A program made the translations under genes and the position numbers. Shown in pieces: positions 1-5,106 of a stretch of 5,106 bases of DNA. The DNA lies in the NCBI GenBank assembly GCA_009774255.1, contig VSNK01000356.1:1-5106 (forward strand), given 5' to 3'. The DNA is from Faecalicatena sp. (lineage in GTDB: Bacteria; Bacillota; Clostridia; Lachnospirales; Lachnospiraceae). Every line of letters begins with the position of its first letter. Position 1 is the first letter of the stretch. The notes beneath the pieces were generated by a model. It did not search any database and had not been told where the DNA came from. It was given only the letters and a program-made list of their open reading frames with translations.

Positions 1-149
1 ACATAATTTTTGTGTTAGTATTTACCTTAATATTGAATAGAGGGTGTCGCATAGTATGGCACTATGCGTCGGCTAAATATGTAAAATTATTGCATTGGAA
101 ATTAGCAATATCAAAGTATTGGATTGATGAATTTTTTACTGAATATTAA
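1..149 (+). CDS. C-terminal end of an unidentified membrane protein (partial, left edge)
   Basis: A reading frame is open from the left edge (first full codon at 3) to a TAA at 147-149. It gives 48 residues and has no start codon that would make it a small gene of its own. The first visible residues are strongly hydrophobic (IIFVLVFTLIL, about one membrane helix). They are followed by a basic, aromatic tail with three tryptophans that ends in WIDEFFTEY, as expected for the last helix and cytoplasmic tail of an integral membrane protein. The stop lies 14 bases before the chosen start of the next gene, and that gene's ribosome binding site begins at the stop codon, which is typical operon spacing. 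I do not recognise the family. The codons are more AT-rich than those of the pel genes downstream. The alternative is non-coding leader DNA with a chance open frame, which 48 codons cannot exclude. Confidence 0.5.
   Translation, partial: IIFVLVFTLILNRGCRIVWHYASAKYVKLLHWKLAISKYWIDEFFTEY
48..68. repeat. Perfect 8-bp inverted repeat with 5-base loop
   Basis: CGCATAGT (48-55) and ACTATGCG (61-68) are exact reverse complements separated by ATGGC. No T-run follows on either strand, so this does not look like an intrinsic terminator. It could be a dyad operator or an RNA hairpin, but it lies inside the open frame that seems to encode the tail of the upstream gene, so it may be incidental. I see no c-di-GMP riboswitch consensus around it. 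Confidence 0.4.
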
Positions 150-159
150 GACGGGTGAT
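148..159 (+). promoter_or_regulatory. Ribosome binding site that fixes the start of the coiled-coil gene
   Basis: AAGACGGGTGAT resembles the full anti-SD complement AAGGAGGTGAT. Its GGG core (153-155) lies 8 bases before ATG 164. The GTG at 155 and ATG at 158 fall inside this site and would be too close to be served by it. ATG 164 is therefore preferred, although the frame is open further upstream. Confidence 0.65.
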
Positions 160-163
160 GAAA

Positions 164-745
164 ATGTTCTCTAATAATAAGAAAATTTTGGAAGAAAAGA
201 TCGTTGAGCTTGAAAAACTTCTTAGTGAAGAAAAGGCTGCTCATGAGTCTGACAGTAAAGAATTGAAGGAATTACAGGCGCGAATCGAATTAGAAGAACG
301 CACTTTTGGAGAAATGCGGAATGCCTTGCAAAAGAAACTGTCAGAAATAGAAGAAAAATCCAGGCAGTATGATATCGAAGAAGAAGAAAAGCGGAAAGCC
401 TTTGAGAAAGAGATTGAAGCAAAACGAAAGCTTGTAAAACAAGAAACGGAACAGTATCAGGCGGAACAAACAGACAGGCTGCAAAAACGGCTCCAGGCTT
501 TCAATAATTATTATAACCTCTATTTCTCGAAGATTCGCCAGGCAGCGGAGTTGCTGAATGATAAAGCTCTTCATATAGGGCATACATTTTTGGAAACGGA
601 TACCGAGATTTCCGAATTATTTCAAGATGAAATGAAGGATTTCTGGGAAGATTTACCCACGGAAAATAGTGCGCGGAGAGATGCTGATATCCCTTTTCCA
701 ATGCGGGAGGATGCCCCCGCGGAGGAAGAGAATCTAAACGAATAG
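164..745 (+). CDS. Coiled-coil protein of unknown function preceding the pel genes
   Basis: This encodes 193 residues from ATG 164 (196 if GTG 155 is used), ending at TAG 743-745. There is no signal peptide and no membrane helix, so the product should be cytoplasmic. Residues about 6-110 are almost entirely Glu, Lys, Gln, Arg, Leu and Ala with heptad-like hydrophobic spacing (for example ILEEKIVELEKLL), indicating a long parallel coiled coil. Residues about 111-143 (AFNNYYNLYFSKIRQAAELL and onward) form a less charged, aromatic helical segment that could be a docking surface. The last 50 residues are acidic and probably disordered, ending EEENLNE. I recognise no enzyme motif or family. It sits directly upstream of a PelD-like c-di-GMP receptor in the same orientation, so a scaffold or partner role in the Pel complex is possible, but this is inferred only from position. 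It is not one of the known core Pel proteins. Confidence 0.85.
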   Translation: MFSNNKKILEEKIVELEKLLSEEKAAHESDSKELKELQARIELEERTFGEMRNALQKKLSEIEEKSRQYDIEEEEKRKAFEKEIEAKRKLVKQETEQYQAEQTDRLQKRLQAFNNYYNLYFSKIRQAAELLNDKALHIGHTFLETDTEISELFQDEMKDFWEDLPTENSARRDADIPFPMREDAPAEEENLNE

Positions 746-759
746 AAAAAATAACCAGA

Positions 760-812
760 ATAAACGAAACCAGCAGTTTAATAAAAATAAACGAAGCCAG
801 CGGCTTAATAAA
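760..812 (+). repeat. Imperfect 27-base tandem duplication in the pelD leader
   Basis: Bases 760-785 and 787-812 match at 23 of 26 positions with a period of 27. Each copy starts ATAAACGAA and ends TTAATAAA. The three differences are 769 A versus 796 G, 775 A versus 802 G, and 777 T versus 804 C. In copy 1, AAAC (767-770) can pair with GTTT (776-779). In copy 2, AAGCC (794-798) can pair with GGCTT (802-806). The differing bases thus exchange an A-T pair for a G-C pair and add a C-G pair, which preserves the hairpin. A period of 27 also keeps reading frame. The function is unknown. Confidence 0.75.
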
Positions 813-858
813 TCAAAAGCCGACGGAAAAATTAAAGCAGAAAAAGAAGCCGGAAAGA

Positions 859-865
859 AAGGAAG
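859..865 (+). promoter_or_regulatory. Ribosome binding site for the pelD-like gene
   Basis: AAGGAAG ends 5 bases before ATG 871. It is a moderate match to AAGGAGG and the only purine-rich site next to an in-frame start in this region. It supports ATG 871 as the start even though the coding frame continues open upstream. Confidence 0.55.
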
Positions 866-870
866 AACAG

Positions 871-3273
871 ATGGTTTCTTTCGCTGCGGTCAAAAATCCC
901 CCGATTGATATACTCCTGCTGCAGAAGAAAGACAGAAGGATACCGGACAATATTCCGGAGACAGAAGGCATCCATGGGGGGAAGGAAAAGCTCAGCGGGC
1001 AAAGTGAAGGTAACAATGCAAATGCCGAACGGTCTGCGCATTTACTGGGAGAAGAAATCCGCCATGAAGTCATTCAGAAGACAGAGATAAAAGAGACGAC
1101 AGTATTGTTGATTGGCGGCGGCAGTCGATTCATGGATGCCATGATAGATATAATGAAGAAAAACGGACATCAGGTATATCTGCTGACAGGGCGGAGAGAT
1201 AAGCGTTTCTCCTATAAGCATGTATTCGAACAATATAATTTTGAGTATGATACGGACAGTATAGAAGATATCTTCAAAAGCATTATGCCGGAGCTGACGA
1301 TATTTATGGGCGCGTTTGATACTAATTTTGACTGGAAGACGGCAAGAAAGGAATCCGTGCGGTATACTACGGCGCTTACCAATATTTTGTCAGTGTGCTC
1401 CATGTCAGGAAAAGGACGTTTTGTATATTTATCTTCATACGAAGTCTACAGCAGTATTCATGGTGCGGATATCACAGAGGATATGCCTACGGAAGCGCAG
1501 GGTTTTAAAGCGCTGGCGCTGGCTCATGGCGAAGAAATCTGTGACAGTTATCGGACCGCTCACGGCATGGATACTCTGGTTCTGCGTTTCGACCATATGT
1601 ATGGGATACCCAGAAAAGGAGAAAAGCAGGATGACCCCTGCTTTAAAATGTGTCTGGAGGCATTGAAGACAGGGAAGATATCCGCAAGCTGCCGTAATGT
1701 GTATTCCATGATCTATCTAAAGGATGCAATAGAATATGCGTATAAGGCTATTGTGGATGCCAAGCCGGCATATCGCTGCTACCACATCTCTTCTATGGAA
1801 GAGATCAGTGAGATGCAGCTTGCTGAGATGATTCAAAAATATATGGACGGCAAAACTGAGATTGCAGACAATTCCGTAGGGGAAAAGCACCGCCTGGTTT
1901 TGGATGGGAACAGGTATCAGGAAGAATACCATATGCAGGTTTTCTTTCATTATGATGCCGGTGTGCAGAAGGTTGTACAATATATGAAACGCCACAGAGA
2001 GGCGTTCATGAAAGATGAGGACAGCGGAGGCAGCCAATTAGGAAAGTTTCTGCACAATGTAAGATTGATCATAAAGAAGTTAATTCCGTTTATAGAGAAT
2101 TGTATTTGCTTTATTCCCTTCTTTATGCTCAATAATCGGGCTGTGGGCAGTGAATATTTTAGCAGACTGGACTTTTATCTGCTGTATGTACTCCTGTTTG
2201 CCATTGTTCACGGACAGCAGCAGGCATTGATATCGGCGGCACTGTCCGTTGCAGGATACTGTTTCCGCCAGATGTATGAACGTACAGGATTTGAAGTATT
2301 GCTGGATTACAATACGTATGTGTGGATCGCGCAGCTGTTTATTCTCGGAATGGTCGTAGGATATATGCGAGATCAGTTGAAATATATTAAGGAGGAAAAC
2401 CAGGAAAATGTTGATTATCTCCACGGAAAACTGAGTGATATTGATGATATCAACGACAGCAATATCCGTATGAAACAGAGCTTTGAGATGCAGGTCATGA
2501 ATCAAAAGGACAGTCTCGGCAAGATCTATGAGATTACATCCCGGCTGGATGCATATGCACCTGAGGAAGTATTATTTTATGCGGCCGAAATGTTATCAAA
2601 ACTGATGGACAGCAAAGATGTCGCGATCTACACGGTGGCAAACGGCGATTATGCAAGGTTATTTTCTGCCACATCTAAGGAAGCGAGGAAATTGGGAAGC
2701 TCCATTAAGTATACATCTATGGAGAGTCTGTATGATGAGATAAAGGAACGCAGGGTTTATATCAATAAAACGTTGGAGGCTCAGTTTCCCCTCATGGCAA
2801 GCGCCGTATATGCGGCTGATCAGATGCAGCTGATTTTGATGGTATGGGGGATTCCGTGGCAGCGCATGACATTGGCAGAAGCGAACCGTCTGACAGTTGT
2901 CGGAGCACTGATTCAGAACACGGTGGTACGTGCCAACCGTTATCTCGATGCCCTAAAAGATCAGCGTTATGTAGGAGAGACGAATGTACTGGATGAAAAA
3001 GCATTTACACAGCTTGTAAAGGCTTTTTTTGAAGCAAGAGAGAAAGGCCTGACAGAATGTTCACTGCTTGAGATATCCGGGGTGAGAGAATATAACAGGA
3101 AGGAAGCCGCCAGAGTGCTCGCTACTCAGATGCGTCAGACAGATTATCTGGGGCTCATACAAGGCAGCTTATATGTACTTTTATCCAATACGGATCAGGA
3201 AAGCGCAAAGAGTGTGATCGAGCGTTTCTTAGCCAAGGGATATCGAAGTGAACTCAAAGGGGAGGCAGCATAA
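871..3273 (+). CDS. pelD: PelD-like c-di-GMP receptor with N-terminal SDR/epimerase-like domain
   Basis: This 800-residue inner-membrane regulator probably activates Pel exopolysaccharide synthesis when c-di-GMP binds. Residues 1-73 are polar and probably disordered. Residues about 75-375 form an extended SDR fold: beta-1 VLLIGGGSRF (78-87), FVYLSSYEVYS (184-194), LVLRFDHMYGIP (236-247) and YSMIYLKDAIEYAYKAI (278-294). The SDR catalytic YxxxK is missing: the expected place reads GFKALALAHGEE (211-222), and the glycine motif is degenerate. Four membrane helices follow at about 397-420, 430-448, 449-467 and 482-499, then a coiled coil at about 503-545, a GAF-like domain at about 546-692 and a degenerate GGDEF domain at about 700-795. 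In the last domain GGDEF is replaced by QGSLY (764-768), so no cyclase activity is expected, but the c-di-GMP inhibitory-site motif RQTD (755-758) is intact. This helix, GAF and dead-GGDEF order is the PelD signature. Pseudomonas PelD lacks the SDR part. The stop overlaps the next start by one base. The family call is confident; the role of the SDR domain is open. Confidence 0.88.
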   Translation: MVSFAAVKNPPIDILLLQKKDRRIPDNIPETEGIHGGKEKLSGQSEGNNANAERSAHLLGEEIRHEVIQKTEIKETTVLLIGGGSRFMDAMIDIMKKNGHQVYLLTGRRDKRFSYKHVFEQYNFEYDTDSIEDIFKSIMPELTIFMGAFDTNFDWKTARKESVRYTTALTNILSVCSMSGKGRFVYLSSYEVYSSIHGADITEDMPTEAQGFKALALAHGEEICDSYRTAHGMDTLVLRFDHMYGIPRKGEKQDDPCFKMCLEALKTGKISASCRNVYSMIYLKDAIEYAYKAIVDAKPAYRCYHISSMEEISEMQLAEMIQKYMDGKTEIADNSVGEKHRLVLDGNRYQEEYHMQVFFHYDAGVQKVVQYMKRHREAFMKDEDSGGSQLGKFLHNVRLIIKKLIPFIENCICFIPFFMLNNRAVGSEYFSRLDFYLLYVLLFAIVHGQQQALISAALSVAGYCFRQMYERTGFEVLLDYNTYVWIAQLFILGMVVGYMRDQLKYIKEENQENVDYLHGKLSDIDDINDSNIRMKQSFEMQVMNQKDSLGKIYEITSRLDAYAPEEVLFYAAEMLSKLMDSKDVAIYTVANGDYARLFSATSKEARKLGSSIKYTSMESLYDEIKERRVYINKTLEAQFPLMASAVYAADQMQLILMVWGIPWQRMTLAEANRLTVVGALIQNTVVRANRYLDALKDQRYVGETNVLDEKAFTQLVKAFFEAREKGLTECSLLEISGVREYNRKEAARVLATQMRQTDYLGLIQGSLYVLLSNTDQESAKSVIERFLAKGYRSELKGEAA

Positions 3274-3275
3274 TG
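3257..3275 (+). promoter_or_regulatory. Translational coupling junction pelD-pelE (SD plus TAATG)
   Basis: AAGGGGAGG (3257-3265) lies inside the last pelD codons, 7 bases before ATG 3273. The pelD stop TAA (3271-3273) shares its last base with that ATG. This stop-start overlap suggests that terminating ribosomes reinitiate on the pelE-like gene, which would keep the two membrane partners in step. Confidence 0.8.
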
Positions 3276-4229
3276 CCGGATTGGGATGAGTTTATATTTC
3301 TGATTGTATTGTGTGTGAATGCGCTGACAGCCATTATTTATCTTCTTTGGGGAATCATAGTGGTTGTTCCGGCCAAGGAGCAGCAGACCGAAAACAAATG
3401 GGAGAGGCTTTTTGATAACAGAAGAGCGTTTTTGATTAAATTTATCATCATGCTTTTGTGTCCGGTCATAGGTCCGCTCTTTTTTATCGTAACATACCTG
3501 TTTGACAAAATACTTTTTTGGACGGCTCCGGATCTGGAAGATGTTATTTTCAGCAAGGACCGTGTGAAGATCCAGCTAAAGGCAGACGAGGAAAGAGTAC
3601 GGAATATGGTTCCGTTGGAAGAAGCGCTTGCAATCAATGAAAAGAAAAATCTGCGCACGGTCATGATGAATATGGTCAAAGGAGAGATACAAGATTCTTT
3701 GGCAGCAATTGCGCTGGCATTAGACAGCGAGGACTCGGAATCTTCCCATTACGCGGCCTCGGTTATGACAGATGAACTAAATGAATTCCGTACAAAAGTA
3801 CATACCCTGTCCCAGGAGATCCAGAATGAAAAAGAGGAAGAAACAGCGTTTGAAGAGCTATTGATTGATTATATGAATCATGTACTAAAATTGCAGATAT
3901 TCACCCCTATTGAGCAGAAACGTTTTGTCCATATCATGGCAGATACGGCAGAGAAGCTTCGCGAAAAAAATATATCAAAGCTGAACGCAGAACAGTATGA
4001 GGGAGTATGTCTGAGGCTGATGGAAATAAAAGACTATGCGGATTCGGAAAAATGGTGTTCCTGGCTGGCGGAACAATATCCGAAGCAGCTCAGTGCTTAT
4101 ACATGTAGATTAAAATTATATTTTACACTGCAAAATAAAGAAGCCTTTTTTTCGACGCTGAATGAACTGAAAAAATCGGATGTTGTGATAGACCGTGAAA
4201 CGCTGGAACTGATACGGGTTTTCAGTTAA
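3273..4229 (+). CDS. pelE: PelE-like membrane protein with helical/TPR-like cytoplasmic domain
   Basis: This 318-residue product has two N-terminal membrane helices, at about 7-33 (FIFLIVLCVNALTAIIYLLW and onward) and 54-78 (LIKFIIMLLCPVIGPLFFIV and onward). These leave only a short loop, of about 20 residues, between them. The rest is cytoplasmic and all-helical. A conserved-looking block at 114-170 includes PLEEALAINEKK and, later, SSHYAASVMTDEL, which resembles the region linking the membrane helices to the repeats in Gram-positive PelE proteins. Residues about 190-318 look like degenerate TPR-type helix pairs (for example EQYEGVCLRLMEIKDYADSE). In known systems PelE contacts PelD and helps recruit the PelF glycosyltransferase to PelG at the membrane. 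Identification rests on architecture and on its place between pelD-like and pelA-like genes, since PelE sequences are poorly conserved. There is no sign of truncation. Confidence 0.78.
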   Translation: MPDWDEFIFLIVLCVNALTAIIYLLWGIIVVVPAKEQQTENKWERLFDNRRAFLIKFIIMLLCPVIGPLFFIVTYLFDKILFWTAPDLEDVIFSKDRVKIQLKADEERVRNMVPLEEALAINEKKNLRTVMMNMVKGEIQDSLAAIALALDSEDSESSHYAASVMTDELNEFRTKVHTLSQEIQNEKEEETAFEELLIDYMNHVLKLQIFTPIEQKRFVHIMADTAEKLREKNISKLNAEQYEGVCLRLMEIKDYADSEKWCSWLAEQYPKQLSAYTCRLKLYFTLQNKEAFFSTLNELKKSDVVIDRETLELIRVFS

Positions 4230-4260
4230 AAACATTTTGAGAGAAGCGAAAGGATAAAAA

Positions 4261-5106
4261 ATGATATCGCGTCGGAATTATTTCGCAATCACGATCGTTA
4301 TGTTTGTAATTCTTTTTATGTTTCAGTCAACTGGTGTCATAACGGAGTTATGGAATGATTATGAGGTGAATTCATACTCGAAAGATCCAAAGGAGCTATC
4401 TGGAAAAAACGAGGCTTATTATTCGGTGAATGGAGCGAAAGCGGATGGGATTTCAGATGATTTGAGAGATTTTATTGTATACATCGGCGGAGAAAAAATG
4501 GAGGGAGCCATAGCGGTATGGGCTTCTTATACCAAGAGGAATCTGGAAAGCTATCCATCTTTGCAAGAATGTGAAAACGGGGGATGGAAAAAGGAGCAGA
4601 GGATTCCGAGCATGCTTGTCATCGATTCCGATTATGTCAGGTGGGAAGAACAGGGAGAACTGAAGTATCTGGAGGGATACCTGGAGGCAGGCAGTGATCT
4701 GGTATTCTGCAATATGCCTGACCCGTCTGTTGTCAGGAAAAGCCGGAGAATACGGAGGCTGTTCGGTATTCAGAATGTAAAGGCAGAGAGAAGCAAGGTA
4801 GACGGAGTGCATATGTACGATGGATTCCTGCTTGGAGGAGAAGCAGTCTATCTGACAACAGATAAAAAAGAAATGAAAAAAAGACAGGACATGGATTTGA
4901 TACTCCCATGGTATGAACTGGAAGCGGGCACTGAGGTGTACATGAAGGGAATCATGGAAGATGAAGATATTGAATCCGAGGAATATCCGGTTATTATATG
5001 GAAGAAAAACTATCGTGATGCCTGTGTGATGACTATAAATGGAAAATATATGGAGGAATTTGGAGGAATCGGCCTTTTGTCGGCGATGGTCGCACAGATG
5101 GAGCTC
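4261..5106 (+). CDS. pelA: PelA/DUF2194-like membrane-anchored protein, N-terminal part (runs off right edge)
   Basis: ATG 4261 follows an AAAGGA site (4249-4254) by 6 bases and lies 31 bases after the pelE-like stop. The frame stays open for 282 codons to the window edge. Residues 1-6 are basic and about 7-27 form a single hydrophobic helix (YFAITIVMFVILFMFQSTGV) with no lipobox cysteine, so a signal anchor with the rest outside the cell is likely. The remainder resembles the amidotransferase/reductase-like Rossmann domain that precedes the deacetylase in PelA and DUF2194 proteins: PSMLVIDSDY (116-125), YLEAGSDLVFCNMP (140-153), YPVIIWKKNYRDACVMTING (242-261) and GGIGLLSAMVAQME (268-281). 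The polysaccharide deacetylase domain, if present, lies beyond the window. No glycoside hydrolase domain precedes it, unlike Pseudomonas PelA but like Gram-positive PelA(DA). The expected role is extracellular N-deacetylation of the Pel polymer. The name is probable, not proven, because the catalytic part is unseen. Confidence 0.72.
   Translation, partial: MISRRNYFAITIVMFVILFMFQSTGVITELWNDYEVNSYSKDPKELSGKNEAYYSVNGAKADGISDDLRDFIVYIGGEKMEGAIAVWASYTKRNLESYPSLQECENGGWKKEQRIPSMLVIDSDYVRWEEQGELKYLEGYLEAGSDLVFCNMPDPSVVRKSRRIRRLFGIQNVKAERSKVDGVHMYDGFLLGGEAVYLTTDKKEMKKRQDMDLILPWYELEAGTEVYMKGIMEDEDIESEEYPVIIWKKNYRDACVMTINGKYMEEFGGIGLLSAMVAQMEL

Larger units (their letters stand above)
746..870 (+). other. 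Spacer between coiled-coil gene and pelD-like gene
   Basis: These 125 bases are A-rich and carry a tandem duplication (listed separately). I find no convincing -35/-10 pair and no terminator with a T-run, so read-through transcription from upstream seems likely. The frame of the downstream pelD-like gene stays open through the whole spacer and back to a TGA at 685-687. It contains no ATG, GTG or TTG, and would read as a lysine-rich stretch ending KPERKEEQ just before ATG 871. A second hairpin is possible, with CGGCTT (801-806) pairing with AAGCCG (817-822). It would compete with the hairpin inside the second repeat copy. Confidence 0.5.

Noticed and set aside
1..154. c-di-GMP riboswitch upstream of the locus
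   Set aside because: Neither the GEMM-I nor GEMM-II conserved core could be matched around the 48-68 hairpin, and the region looks like the tail of a coding sequence.
801..822. Intrinsic terminator before pelD
   Set aside because: The 6-bp stem has a long 10-base loop and no T-run follows; the next bases are ACGGAAAAATTAAAG.
905..1090. 61-residue + strand open frame overlapping the start of pelD
   Set aside because: It lies in another frame inside the low-complexity N-terminal coding region, has no ribosome binding site and gives a basic, cysteine/arginine-rich product with no recognisable fold.
2080..2505. 141-residue - strand open frame inside pelD
   Set aside because: It is antisense to the four membrane helices and coiled coil of PelD, whose coding is strongly supported. 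Its composition is that of a shadow frame.
2968..3270. Active diguanylate cyclase
   Set aside because: The GGDEF active-site motif is replaced by QGSLY, so catalytic residues are missing.
4453..4812. 119-residue - strand open frame near the right end
   Set aside because: The + strand frame here is open for 282 codons with a good ribosome binding site, a signal anchor and PelA/DUF2194-like motifs. The reverse frame has no such support.

Overview
The window looks like part of a chromosome from a monoderm Firmicute, most likely a clostridium of the Lachnospiraceae type. The reasons are moderate-to-low GC, strong Shine-Dalgarno sites, tight same-strand gene packing and the gene families present. 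All supported genes lie on the + strand, and no convincing gene was found on the - strand.

The core is the front half of a Gram-positive Pel-type exopolysaccharide locus. The order matches the known Bacillus cereus type pelD-pelE-pelA(deacetylase)-pelF-pelG. Gene 2 (871-3273) is a PelD-like c-di-GMP receptor. It has four membrane helices, a coiled coil, a GAF-like domain and a degenerate GGDEF domain that keeps the RxxD inhibitory-site motif. It also carries an extended SDR (sugar epimerase-like) domain fused at its N-terminus. Gene 3 (3273-4229) overlaps gene 2 by one base (TAATG) and resembles PelE, with two membrane helices and a helical/TPR-like cytoplasmic part. Gene 4 (4261 to the window edge) is the membrane-anchored N-terminal part of a PelA/DUF2194-like protein. 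The window ends before its expected deacetylase domain. PelF (glycosyltransferase) and PelG (membrane transporter) would be expected just downstream.

Two less familiar elements precede the Pel genes. One is a frame open from the left edge to 149 that reads like the C-terminal tail of a membrane protein. The other is a soluble, highly charged coiled-coil protein of 193 residues (164-745) with no recognised family. A 125-base spacer (746-870) separates it from pelD and contains a near-perfect 27-base tandem duplication.

Inferred working model: c-di-GMP binding to PelD switches on a membrane complex of PelD, PelE and (off-window) PelF/PelG that polymerises and exports an amino-sugar polymer, which gene 4 modifies outside the membrane. 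The most notable points are the apparently catalytically dead SDR domain on PelD, the coiled-coil partner gene, and the duplicated spacer, whose two copies differ in ways that preserve a small hairpin.
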